DNA from: Sulfurovum sp. TSL1
Lineage (GTDB): Bacteria; Campylobacterota; Campylobacteria; Campylobacterales; Sulfurovaceae
Assembly (NCBI RefSeq): GCF_019972135.1
Contig: NZ_BPFI01000001.1
Location: 603,106 to 667,105, forward strand
Direction of reading: 5' to 3'
Length of the DNA: 64,000 nt
Shown here: in pieces, positions 26,627 to 35,357 of the stretch
Layout of the letters: every line of letters starts with the position of its first letter
Position numbering within the stretch: the stretch's first letter is position 1
Position numbers and translations under genes: made by a program
Notes under the pieces: generated by a model
Databases searched by the model: none
The model's input: only the letters and a program-made list of their open reading frames with translations
Told to the model about the DNA's origin: nothing

Positions 26627-27835
26627 ATGTTCACACAATTTCTTCAGGATTTCATTAAAAAAGAATCAGCAGCAGGTATTTTACTGATCATTGCCACGGT
26701 ATTGGCACTGCTCCTGGAAAATTCTTTTATGTCCACATTCTATACAAGTTTTCTACATACGCCTGTTGAGATACGTTTTGGAGATCTCCAGATAGCCAAA
26801 CCTCTTCTTTTATGGGTCAATGACGGACTTATGGCAGTATTCTTTCTTGTGATAGGACTTGAGATCAAGCGTGAAGTGATAGAAGGACATCTCTCTTCTC
26901 TTTCACAAATCGCTTTACCTGGTATCGCTGCATTAGGGGGTATGATCGTACCTGCTTTGATCTTTATGGCATTCAATAGAGGTGAAGATTTTTCTATGAA
27001 CGGATGGGCGATCCCTACGGCTACAGATATAGCATTTGCTTTAGGTATTTTATCTCTTTTGGGGAAGCGAGTACCTGTCTCTTTAAAAGTATTTTTGATG
27101 GCACTGGCTATTATTGATGACCTGGGAGCTATTTTGATCATTGCATTTTTTTATACCAGTGAACTTTCAACCCTTTCCATTACTATTGCCGCGATCTCAC
27201 TTTTGATACTTTTCATTATGAACCGTATGCATGTCGCCATTAAATCAGCCTATATCGTCGTAGGGATCATTCTATGGGTTTCCGTACTCAAATCAGGTGT
27301 ACATGCCACACTTGCAGGTGTTGCACTTGCGTTTATGATCCCTCTTTCTTCCAAAAACAAGGAAGGCAATCACTTCTCCATGGCAAAAGAGATGGAGTAT
27401 GACCTCCATAACTGGGTTGCCTATATGATCCTGCCGCTCTTTGCATTTGTGAATGCCGGTGTTGATCTCAAAGGTATCTCCATAGAAGAGATGGCCGGTC
27501 CTGTACCGCTAGGGATCATGCTTGGTCTTTTTATCGGTAAACAAGCAGGCGTGTTCGGTTTCTCCTGGTTGGCCATAAAAATGGGACTTGCCTCTTTACC
27601 CAAAGGGAGTGACTGGGTCTTAATGTACGGGGTCAGTGTCTTGACAGGTATAGGGTTTACCATGAGTCTCTTTGTAGATACCCTGGCCTATAATGATACA
27701 CAGATCTATCACTATGCAGACAAATTGGCCATCCTGCTCGGGTCGTTTTTCTCTGCTATAGTCGGGTATCTCATTTTATATCTAAGAACAGGCCGATCAT
27801 CATTATCTGATACAGAAGAGGTTTTAGAGAAATAA
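26627..27835 (+). CDS. nhaA: Na+/H+ antiporter NhaA
   Basis: A full-length 402-residue NhaA with about twelve membrane helices. The paired Asp residues that bind sodium and protons lie in the ALAIIDDLGAILIIA segment. The IPTATDIAFALGIL motif carries the discontinuous-helix region, and the LEIKREVIEGHLSS motif is also typical. It exchanges sodium for protons at neutral to alkaline pH. It has its own GAGGG ribosome site and promoter region. Confidence 0.97.
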   Translation: MFTQFLQDFIKKESAAGILLIIATVLALLLENSFMSTFYTSFLHTPVEIRFGDLQIAKPLLLWVNDGLMAVFFLVIGLEIKREVIEGHLSSLSQIALPGIAALGGMIVPALIFMAFNRGEDFSMNGWAIPTATDIAFALGILSLLGKRVPVSLKVFLMALAIIDDLGAILIIAFFYTSELSTLSITIAAISLLILFIMNRMHVAIKSAYIVVGIILWVSVLKSGVHATLAGVALAFMIPLSSKNKEGNHFSMAKEMEYDLHNWVAYMILPLFAFVNAGVDLKGISIEEMAGPVPLGIMLGLFIGKQAGVFGFSWLAIKMGLASLPKGSDWVLMYGVSVLTGIGFTMSLFVDTLAYNDTQIYHYADKLAILLGSFFSAIVGYLILYLRTGRSSLSDTEEVLEK

Positions 27836-27907
27836 AAGTCTTTTTGTCCTATCATAGTAATAAGGCTATAAAGTATTAAATCGCCTAAAATAGAAAAAGG
27901 ATGAAGT

Positions 27908-28060
27908 ATGATTGAAAAGAAACAAGTTAAAAAGTACATTAAGAAACAGATGGACAGCATGCTCAAAAAAGAGCTGAAACAAGAAATTAAAAAGCATATT
28001 AAAGACTATAAGAAAAAAGAAAACGCCGAAAAAAAAGCTAAAAAAGAAAAGAAAAAATAG
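27908..28060 (+). CDS. Lysine-rich 50-residue protein
   Basis: A short frame of 50 codons from ATG 27908 to TAG 28060 with an AAAGGATGAAGT ribosome site directly ahead. The product is extraordinarily basic: about half of the residues are Lys (MIEKKQVKKYIKKQ at the start, AEKKAKKEKKK at the end). It would be a helical polycation that could bind nucleic acid or ribosomes; this is inference. It follows nhaA by about 70 bases. I know no family. Confidence 0.55.
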   Translation: MIEKKQVKKYIKKQMDSMLKKELKQEIKKHIKDYKKKENAEKKAKKEKKK

Positions 28061-28183
28061 GATCTTCTATTTTTTAGATGTTGATGAAGATTTCGTGTCA
28101 CAGATAGCTAGTGTATCACTATCATATCTTAGCATTGTTGTTGTCTGTCTTCATTTTTCATTACAAAGTCAGGGAAAAACTAT

Positions 28184-29905
28184 TTAGCTTTTTTTCAAAA
28201 GTTTTCTGAAGTTTTCAAGACTTTTTGTATTGATCACATCTTCAGCCTCCAGCCAGCCCCGTCTTGCCTGCTGTATACCAAATGTCATGTTATATAAACC
28301 ATCTATAGAGTGTGCATCGCTGTTTATCACCACTTTCAAATTCATCTCTTTAGCCATCTTGCAGTAGTGATCGTTTATGTCTAGTCGGAGAGGATAACTG
28401 TTAAGTTCTAAAAAACAGTTGTTTTCTTTAGCTGCTTTCATGATCGTTTTCATATTGATATCATAAGGCTCACGTTCGCCAATCAATCTTCCTGTAGGAT
28501 GTGCCAAGATATTGGTATACGGGTTTTCCATCGCCTTGATAATACGTCGAGTCTGCTTTTCTTTGGAAAGATCAAATCGATAATGTACAGCACAAATGAC
28601 GACATCAAGCTTTTTCAATATCTCATTTGGAAGATCTAGTGATCCATCTTCCAAAATATCCACCTCTATCCCTTTCAGAATCTCTATCCCGTCTATCCTG
28701 GCATTGACCAGATCAATTTTATTCATTTGTTTTTCCAGCTCTTTTACGTCTATTCCTCTGGCTATCCTGACATGCTGGGAATGTTCAGTAATGGCGATAT
28801 ACTCATAACCTTTTTTCATGGCCGCTTGTGCCATCTCTACTATAGAGTGGTGACCATCACTCTTTTTAGTATGCATATGCAGGTCTCCACGTATATCATC
28901 AAGGGTGATAAGTTCGGGAAGTGTACCTTCAGCAGAAGCTTTGATCTCGCCTCTGTTCTCCCTCAATTCAGGAACGATATAGGGCAGACCTACCTGAGCA
29001 TACATCTCATCTTCACTTTTTCCTGCAATACGCACATCATTCTTAAATACACCATACTCATTGATTTTCAAATCTCTTTTCATCGCCAGCTTCCTGACAG
29101 CGATATTATGGGCTTTTGAACCGGTAAAATAAAACAGACCTGCTCCCCAGCTGACTTCAGGTATTACCCTCAGATCAACCTGAATTCCTGACTTAAGTAT
29201 CACTGTCGATTTGGTTTTTCCCTGTGATATAACATCTTCCACATCCTCATAGTTTACAAAATGAGTAATAAAATCCGTTCCACTTTCGCAGCTTAGCAAG
29301 ATATCCAGATCTCCCACTGTCTCTTTGCCACGTCTATAGCTTCCTGCAATTTTAATATCTTTGAGACCCTTTTTCACCTTTAGGTATGATATCAACGGTT
29401 CGGCAATCTGTCGGGCAATGTGGTAAGGGGTTCTTAGACTTCGCTCTTTAAAGCGTTTGATCTCTTTTAGGATATTTGCTTCACTTTTTGCTCCAAACCC
29501 TTTGAGTTTTTGTACTGTACCTTTTTTTGCAGCTTCTTTCAGATCCATGATAGATTCAATATCAAGTGCTTTGTGGAGTATTTTAACCTTTTGGGGACCA
29601 AGCCCAGGTATTTTCAACAGTTCATGTAAATAGCCTTCTTCCCCGTTTTCAAGTTTTTTAAGTAATTTCAAACTACCTGTTTTGCAGATCTCTTTGATCT
29701 TGTCGGAAAGATCATCTCCAATGCCGGGGAGTTCGGTTAGGTTTTTATCGTTATCTACCAACTCTGTAATGCTATATGGAAGTGAGCCTATGGTTCTTGC
29801 AGCATTTCTGTACGCACGTACTCTGAAAGGATTGGCGTCCTGCAGTTCAAGCAGGTCTGCCACTTCCTTGAAGATAGCTTCGATATCAGAGTTGTGCAAA
29901 GGCAT
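28184..29905 (-). CDS. polX: DNA polymerase X with PHP domain (PolX)
   Basis: A 573-residue bacterial PolX: helix-hairpin-helix repeats (about residues 50-120), a polymerase-beta palm with GSYRRGKETVGDLDILL carrying the two catalytic Asp residues, and a C-terminal PHP phosphoesterase with DLHMHTKKSDG, ITEHSQH, the GIEVDIL Glu motif and NSDAH. It performs gap-filling and 3'-5' exonuclease activity in base-excision repair. An AAGGAG site precedes the start. It follows a chaB-type gene and a tiny hydrophobic ORF on the same strand. Confidence 0.95.
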   Translation of the reverse strand: MPLHNSDIEAIFKEVADLLELQDANPFRVRAYRNAARTIGSLPYSITELVDNDKNLTELPGIGDDLSDKIKEICKTGSLKLLKKLENGEEGYLHELLKIPGLGPQKVKILHKALDIESIMDLKEAAKKGTVQKLKGFGAKSEANILKEIKRFKERSLRTPYHIARQIAEPLISYLKVKKGLKDIKIAGSYRRGKETVGDLDILLSCESGTDFITHFVNYEDVEDVISQGKTKSTVILKSGIQVDLRVIPEVSWGAGLFYFTGSKAHNIAVRKLAMKRDLKINEYGVFKNDVRIAGKSEDEMYAQVGLPYIVPELRENRGEIKASAEGTLPELITLDDIRGDLHMHTKKSDGHHSIVEMAQAAMKKGYEYIAITEHSQHVRIARGIDVKELEKQMNKIDLVNARIDGIEILKGIEVDILEDGSLDLPNEILKKLDVVICAVHYRFDLSKEKQTRRIIKAMENPYTNILAHPTGRLIGEREPYDINMKTIMKAAKENNCFLELNSYPLRLDINDHYCKMAKEMNLKVVINSDAHSIDGLYNMTFGIQQARRGWLEAEDVINTKSLENFRKLLKKS

Positions 29906-29915
29906 AACATGCTCC

Positions 29916-30053
29916 TTATAAAATACCGTGAATATAATAGCCAGTACAAGTACTATGAGAAATCCGGGTCATTTCCATAGAACTCATCAGAATGGTGAAG
30001 AGATACAGCAAAATGAATCCGTGCTGAAGTATGCCGAAAATTCCTCTTTTCAT
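29916..30053 (-). CDS. Tiny hydrophobic ORF upstream of polX
   Basis: A 45-codon frame on the minus strand from ATG at 30053 to TAA at 29918-29916, with an AAAGGG site six bases ahead of the start. The first half (GIFGILQHGFILLYLFTIL) is a single membrane segment. It fits exactly between the chaB and polX genes with short gaps on each side. It could be a small membrane protein or a chance frame. Confidence 0.38.
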   Translation of the reverse strand: MKRGIFGILQHGFILLYLFTILMSSMEMTRISHSTCTGYYIHGIL

Positions 30054-30089
30054 TTTTTACCCTTTAAATAAAAATAAAAATCGAAGAAT

Positions 30090-30314
30090 CTATTTCTTAA
30101 TCCATTCGCCTTCTTTTTTTTCATAACTTTGCTTTACTGCCGCCCAGGCCACTTTGTGGGCTGTCTCTTCACGGCTATCATTATTATACCTATCCTCAGC
30201 GTCAGCATACTCATCCCATGCACTGTTATAAGCTTTTTTGTAGATTTCTTGTGCATGTTTTGGGAGGTTTTCTTTTACCGAATCAGGTAGATCATTTAGT
30301 GTATCGTACGGCAT
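30090..30314 (-). CDS. ChaB family protein
   Basis: A 74-residue ChaB-family protein matching the family over its full length: MPYDTLNDLPDSVKENLPKHAQEIYKKAYNSAWDEY-type start region (reported here in outline), then the conserved AHKVAWAAVKQSYEK motif. ChaB is named from association with the ChaA cation exchanger, but its biochemical role is unclear. It has an AAGGAG site. It is part of a minus-strand unit with a coiled-coil gene upstream and polX downstream. Confidence 0.92.
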   Translation of the reverse strand: MPYDTLNDLPDSVKENLPKHAQEIYKKAYNSAWDEYADAEDRYNNDSREETAHKVAWAAVKQSYEKKEGEWIKK

Positions 30315-30342
30315 AGCTTCTCCTTATAAAAATATGATGCAT

Positions 30343-30633
30343 TTATGATTGGAATTTAGAGATCACTGATCTGAGAGTACTTTCTACCGTACTGCTCAGT
30401 TTTTCCATCTCTGACTTCATCTCATACCAACTGCTGCTTCCAGCTTCTTTGAGTGCTTCAAGCTTTTTACTAAAGTCATCTTTTAGTATACTCAGTTTTT
30501 CTATCTCTTTTTTATATTTGATCTTCGCATCCGCCTCTGCACCTTGTGCTTTGGCCTGTAATTTTTCTATCTCTGCTTTTAGCTCGTTCAGTTTTGCTTG
30601 CGCCTTTTGTTCATACTCTTCTTGTAAATTCAT
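30343..30633 (-). CDS. Coiled-coil protein
   Basis: A 96-residue protein that is almost entirely one coiled coil, rich in Lys, Glu, Ala and Gln with heptads around KAEIEKLQAKAQGAEAD and KLEALKEAGSSSWYEMKSEMEKLSSTV. The AGSSSWYEMKSEME segment is typical of small stress-associated coiled-coil proteins. A good AAGGAT ribosome site precedes the ATG. It is first in the chaB-polX unit. I have no functional assignment. Confidence 0.68.
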   Translation of the reverse strand: MNLQEEYEQKAQAKLNELKAEIEKLQAKAQGAEADAKIKYKKEIEKLSILKDDFSKKLEALKEAGSSSWYEMKSEMEKLSSTVESTLRSVISKFQS

Positions 30634-31094
30634 ATGTCATCCTTTTTCTTCGTCTCTCTTCCAGAAAAGCAAATCACTATTATTTAATCATAATAATGAT
30701 TCAGCTACAGCAGTTTTAAGGCTATTGGATGAATTCAATTTAGACACATCCGTATCAAACCCTCTTAATATGATCTGTGCAATACTAAACTATAATAAGA
30801 AATAATAGATGGAAGCTTAATCTATAAAGACAAAAAAACTAAATTACCAATCCCTGTAATATCTGACATACCAAAACAATAGAGCATTTCATTGATATGA
30901 TCATTTCTTCCTTCATTACAAGTCAATACTCAATGTATTCATGATAGCATTGTCCTATTTTAGATCAATTCTTATTAAACAATAACACCTATTAATTCAG
31001 ATATCATGAACAATATCAATCGTTATAACGTTATCAACGCCATACTTTTAGACACTTTATATCTGTCTTAAAATATCATGAATCAGATTTTGGT
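30634..31094. other. Gene-free stretch with a short inverted repeat
   Basis: No credible gene lies in these 461 bases. The stretch is AT-rich. It contains an inverted repeat AATCAT-AATA-ATGATT at 30686-30701, about 50 bases upstream of the coiled-coil gene, which has some likeness to a Fur-type box and may serve as an operator. A TATAAT at about 30791 on the plus strand has no gene downstream. The 22-residue frame at about 31006 lacks a ribosome site. Confidence 0.5.
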
Positions 31095-32498
31095 TCATCC
31101 AAGATAGATCACTTCCTCATTCTCTACGATATGTGCTTTTTTATCCAGTGCATTTTCGATCACACTTCGCAAAATAGTCTGTTTGTCCTCTTCTCCATGT
31201 ATAAGATAAATACGATAGAGATCTTCCATCTGTGATATCCATTTGATGATCCCCTCCTGGTCTGCGTGGGCTGAAAAACCGTTGATCGTATGCACACTTG
31301 CTTTGATCAGTATATCCTCATTAAATATCTTGACCCAGCGTGCACCGTCAACGATATGGCGTCCCAAAGTTCCAATCGCCTGATACCCGACAAATATGAC
31401 GGCATTTTTAGGATTCCAGAGTCTGTTTTTAAAATGATGAATGATCCTTCCTCCCGTACACATACCACTACCTGCAATGATAATGGCACGGGTATCTACT
31501 TCATTGATGGCTCTTGATCCTTTTACATCGGGTGTATAGACAAGACTTTCAAAATCAAAGACGGTTCCATCTCTTTCTTTATACTCCTGACACTGCTTGC
31601 TGAGAAGATGGCTGTAGTTATTGTAGACTTCAGTCGCACGTGTGGCCATAGGACTGTCTAAAAAGATCTTACAATGGGGCAGTTCTTTTCTCTCATACAT
31701 CTCTTTTAAAATGATCAAAATCTCTTGTGTACGTTCCACAGCAAACGAAGGGATCAGTACATTACCCCAATCACGCAGGGTATCGATGATCACACGTTTA
31801 AACTCTACGATACTCGCATCAAGGTCTTTGTGATTACGGTCCCCATAGGTAGATTCTACATAGAGATAATTGGCATAAGGACACTTTGCCAGATTCTTCA
31901 TGACCAAATTCTTATCATTGCCTATATCACCGGAAAATACAATGGTCTGCTCTACACTGTCTTCTTTATAGGTGATCTCAATGAAGGCGGCACCAAGTAT
32001 ATGTCCGGCATCGCGATAGGTCACTTTAAGAATATCTTCAATAATGATCATAGTGTTGCCATACTCCGGATATTTCCAGGTAAGATCAAAGGCTGCTTCG
32101 ACATCATCCTCGTCATATAAAGGTGCCTTGACATCGTCTTCTTTACCTTTTCGCTGTGCTTTGCGGTAATTGGTCTCAAAATCCTCTTTCATGATCTTGG
32201 CACTGTCAAGGAGTATAATTTCAGCTATGTCACGTGTGGCTTCCGTTGCATAGATCACCCCGCTAAACCCTTCTTTGACCAGTTTGGGTATACGTCCGAC
32301 ATGGTCAAGGTGTGCATGGGTAATAAGAAGATAATCGATCTCGGAAGGTTCAAACCCGAAATTACAATAATTTCGCTCTTCTTCAGGACCTTGAAACATC
32401 CCGCAATCAATAAGTATACGCGGTCCGTGCTCGATCGCAAGCAAATGACAGGAGCCGGTTACCACTTTAGCCGCTCCGTGTGAAGTTACTGTTGCCAT
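31095..32498 (-). CDS. MBL-fold beta-CASP RNA nuclease
   Basis: A 467-residue metallo-beta-lactamase RNase of the beta-CASP group (CPSF73/YSH1-like). The zinc ligands are in THAHLDHVG near residue 60. SGDIGND and a late HADQEG/LIHGEE motif complete the site, and the central ASIVEFKRVI to FLDSPMA region is the beta-CASP cap. Members cut or trim RNA in many prokaryotes. An AAAGGA site precedes the start. It is monocistronic, divergent from mgtE. Confidence 0.92.
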   Translation of the reverse strand: MATVTSHGAAKVVTGSCHLLAIEHGPRILIDCGMFQGPEEERNYCNFGFEPSEIDYLLITHAHLDHVGRIPKLVKEGFSGVIYATEATRDIAEIILLDSAKIMKEDFETNYRKAQRKGKEDDVKAPLYDEDDVEAAFDLTWKYPEYGNTMIIIEDILKVTYRDAGHILGAAFIEITYKEDSVEQTIVFSGDIGNDKNLVMKNLAKCPYANYLYVESTYGDRNHKDLDASIVEFKRVIIDTLRDWGNVLIPSFAVERTQEILIILKEMYERKELPHCKIFLDSPMATRATEVYNNYSHLLSKQCQEYKERDGTVFDFESLVYTPDVKGSRAINEVDTRAIIIAGSGMCTGGRIIHHFKNRLWNPKNAVIFVGYQAIGTLGRHIVDGARWVKIFNEDILIKASVHTINGFSAHADQEGIIKWISQMEDLYRIYLIHGEEDKQTILRSVIENALDKKAHIVENEEVIYLG

Positions 32499-32696
32499 AC
32501 TAATTCCTTTATGTTATCTATCTTTATTTTACTTTTTAATGTATTGATTTGAGCTTAGATTCTTACAGGTGATTTTTTTTAGTATAAAGCACAATTTTAT
32601 AGGCTTTTATCTATTTGAGAGAGTTAAAAAAAATGCTTAAATAGTTGATATATCTCTTTTTTATACAGTGATAATAAGCAAAAATATAACCGATAC

Positions 32697-32718
32697 TAAG
32701 ATATAATCTTATATCTTA
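32697..32718. promoter_or_regulatory. Palindrome over the mgtE -10 region
   Basis: Ten complementary bases on each side, TAAGATATAA and TTATATCTTA, flank a TC centre. TATAAT (32702-32707), a possible -10 for mgtE, lies inside the palindrome. A bound repressor or a short RNA hairpin would affect mgtE expression. The site is at about 70-90 bases before the gene. Confidence 0.45.
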
Positions 32719-32786
32719 CAGGACAGTAAAATGTTAAAAAAGTAAATAGATCAAGACCTACAGTGAGAGTAGATCAAGGTTTAAAA

Positions 32787-34181
32787 ATGCACGCCACTTA
32801 CAGCAGAGAGAAAATATCAATGAATGAAGATTTTTTACAAAAATTATATACGTTAGAACAACATATACAGCACTATAATGAGGGAATAGACATTGGGGTA
32901 CACCCTTTTGATATCGCTGATCTGCTCATAGAGATCAGAGAAATCAATGAAGATACCTATATGGCATCTTTAAATAAACTTCCAAGTACACTTTTAGCCG
33001 AAGTACTTGTCGAATTGCCAAAATCCTTCCAGGAAGAGCTCTATACACATTACGGTCCTAAAAAACTTGCAAAACTGACTGAATCGCTCGATACGGATGA
33101 TGCAGCGGTTTTGATACAACACATTGAAGAAGTGGATGAAGAAAAAGCAGATGCTATCATGTCCAATCTTTCAGATGAGGACAGGGATACGATAGAAGAA
33201 CTGATCTCATACCAAGACCATGAAGCCGGCTCTTACATGCAGACAGAAGTTTTTGAAGCACATGTGGATGAAACCATTGGTGCTTCCATACATCGTCTCA
33301 AAAAGATGAAAGCGAACAGAGAGATAGACAATGTCCATCATGTATTTGTTGTTTCAGATAAGAGAAAGTTTGTCGGTATGATACCTCTGGAAGATCTTAT
33401 TCTTCATGGACCGAAAGAACTCTACAGGGATGTCATCGAAGAAGGAATGATCACCATTTCTGTAGATCCGCATGATGAGATAAAAAATGTGATCGAAACG
33501 GTAGTCAACTATGACCTCAGTGTGATCGCCGTAGTGAATCAAAGGGGAATCCTCATGGGTCGTATCACTGCGGATGACATCTATGATATCATCGAGGAAG
33601 GTGCAACAGAACAGATCTATAACCTTGCAGGTGTTAATGATACAGCGGAACAAGAAGAGAGCATATGGAAGATCGGACGGGCAAGAGGAGTCTGGCTGGG
33701 GGTAAACCTTTTAACGGCGATTGCCGCATCCCTGGTCATCGGACTTTTTGATGCGACACTTCAATCCCTGGTCGCACTTGCCATTTTAATGCCGATCGTT
33801 GCTTCCATGGGAGGCAATGCCGGAACACAGACACTGACGGTAACAGTAAGACAGATGGCACTGGGAGATATAGAAGCAGATGAGGCAAAAAAGACCATTT
33901 TTAAAGAGGTCTTCATCTCCCTGATGAATGGCGTTGTGTATGCTGTGACCATGGGCCTGATCGCTTATATCTGGTTCCAAATTCCTATGCTTGGTATCGT
34001 CATAGGTATGGCTATGATAGTGAATCTTTTGTCTGCCGGATTTTTCGGTGCAGTCATTCCCCTGACCCTCAAAAAATTCGGTGTAGACCCGGCCATAGGC
34101 TCTACTGTGCTTTTAACAACAGTAACCGATGTAGTAGGGTTTTTCAGCTTTCTTGGGCTTGCAACGATCATATTATTATAA
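32787..34181 (+). CDS. mgtE: Magnesium transporter MgtE
   Basis: A full-length MgtE of about 464 residues: an N-terminal helical MgtE_N domain, a CBS pair with the regulatory VVSDKRKFVGMIPLEDL and VNQRGILMGRITADDI repeats, and five membrane helices with the GGNAGTQT pore motif near residue 360 and the NLLSAGFFGAVIPL segment. It imports magnesium and is gated by cytoplasmic magnesium through the CBS domain. The ATG at 32787 has AAGG seven bases upstream; 32763 and 32820 are alternative starts. It is followed 12 bases on by a cation exchanger gene. Confidence 0.95.
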   Translation: MHATYSREKISMNEDFLQKLYTLEQHIQHYNEGIDIGVHPFDIADLLIEIREINEDTYMASLNKLPSTLLAEVLVELPKSFQEELYTHYGPKKLAKLTESLDTDDAAVLIQHIEEVDEEKADAIMSNLSDEDRDTIEELISYQDHEAGSYMQTEVFEAHVDETIGASIHRLKKMKANREIDNVHHVFVVSDKRKFVGMIPLEDLILHGPKELYRDVIEEGMITISVDPHDEIKNVIETVVNYDLSVIAVVNQRGILMGRITADDIYDIIEEGATEQIYNLAGVNDTAEQEESIWKIGRARGVWLGVNLLTAIAASLVIGLFDATLQSLVALAILMPIVASMGGNAGTQTLTVTVRQMALGDIEADEAKKTIFKEVFISLMNGVVYAVTMGLIAYIWFQIPMLGIVIGMAMIVNLLSAGFFGAVIPLTLKKFGVDPAIGSTVLLTTVTDVVGFFSFLGLATIILL

Positions 34182-34193
34182 AAGAGAGAATGT

Positions 34194-35345
34194 ATGGACA
34201 CAACTGACACACGCTTAGAAGAATTTATAGAAGACTATTGGGATATTATCGTAGGAATGATCGCTATAGTGGCAGCGATCATTTTTCATCAACTTGGGAA
34301 CGGTTATCTGGCTACTGCGTTTGCAGCATTGGGTATTGCCACACTTTCACTCACCGTTTCAGAAGTTGCAGAAATACTTTCACAAAGACTTGAAGAACCC
34401 TATGCAAGTTTTGTCCTGACCTTCAGCGCAGTCATCGTTGAGATCATTCTTCTGTATATCATTCTCCTCCAAGCCTTACATGATCCAAAAGTCATAGAGA
34501 CTGTCAAAGGCGGTATTATTTCCGCTGTGATCGTCGACATGAATGTACTTTTGGGGCTTGCCGTATTTATCGGTGGATTGAAATTCATAGAGCAGGAACA
34601 CAACAAAGAGACTTCCAGTACCTACACCACTATATTGTTGGTGACAGCCCTTGCACTGCTTGTGCCGAGCCTGCTTAATCAGACTGAGCATAAGGAATCC
34701 GTGCTGAAAGAGGTGAGTATCATCATTGCTGTTGCTTTGATGTTTTTTTATATCATTATTTTTATTTTTCAGACAAGAACCCATACACACTTCTTCAAGG
34801 CGACTGCAAGAAGCAGAATGTTCAGACTCAGAAAACGGCAGGAAGAAGGGAAAGAGGAAGAGGAAGTGACCAGCGTTTATATTTTTGAAAGATTTAATAA
34901 TATAGGAAATTTCATTACTATCTTTCTCCTTATCGCTATCATCTCTGTCGGCGCAGAAGTGTTTGCAACGGATGGTATCAAGATGGCAAAAGATTTTGGT
35001 ATATCAGCCGGACTGGCCGGATTGATCATTGCGATCATTGCCGTTGCCCCCGAAATAGCTACAGCTGTTAAAGCAGCCAAAAATGACCAGATACAAAGGG
35101 TGGTCAATATTGCCATGGGTGCCTCTGTCGTCTCGATCTTACTCACGGTACCCATTTTGCTCGGACTGGCACACATCAGTGGGATCGATCTTTTCCTTGA
35201 TTTTAACCCTCTGCAGATCGGTGCATTGATCATGACCATTATTCTGGCATGGAAAAGTACAGAAGAGGGACAGACCAACTACTTCGAAGGATTGTCCCAC
35301 CTGATGTTCTTTGTCTGTTATGCGATCATCGCAGCCTATTACTGA
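34194..35345 (+). CDS. Calcium/cation exchanger (CaCA family)
   Basis: A 383-residue member of the cation/Ca2+ exchanger superfamily with about eleven helices. The two inverted alpha repeats carry the ion-site Glu residues in TFSAVIVEIILL and AIIAVAPEIATAVKAA. A charged cytoplasmic loop with RKRQEEGKEEEE separates them. It probably expels calcium in exchange for protons or sodium. It follows mgtE in an operon, which points to divalent-cation homeostasis. It is convergent with ppsA. Confidence 0.9.
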   Translation: MDTTDTRLEEFIEDYWDIIVGMIAIVAAIIFHQLGNGYLATAFAALGIATLSLTVSEVAEILSQRLEEPYASFVLTFSAVIVEIILLYIILLQALHDPKVIETVKGGIISAVIVDMNVLLGLAVFIGGLKFIEQEHNKETSSTYTTILLVTALALLVPSLLNQTEHKESVLKEVSIIIAVALMFFYIIIFIFQTRTHTHFFKATARSRMFRLRKRQEEGKEEEEVTSVYIFERFNNIGNFITIFLLIAIISVGAEVFATDGIKMAKDFGISAGLAGLIIAIIAVAPEIATAVKAAKNDQIQRVVNIAMGASVVSILLTVPILLGLAHISGIDLFLDFNPLQIGALIMTIILAWKSTEEGQTNYFEGLSHLMFFVCYAIIAAYY

Positions 35346-35357
35346 TCTGCAAAGTGG

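Noticed and set aside
32499-32786. Magnesium-sensing M-box riboswitch before mgtE
   Set aside because: The leader is short and AT-rich. The conserved three-helix core is not recognisable; only the palindrome over the -10 stands out.
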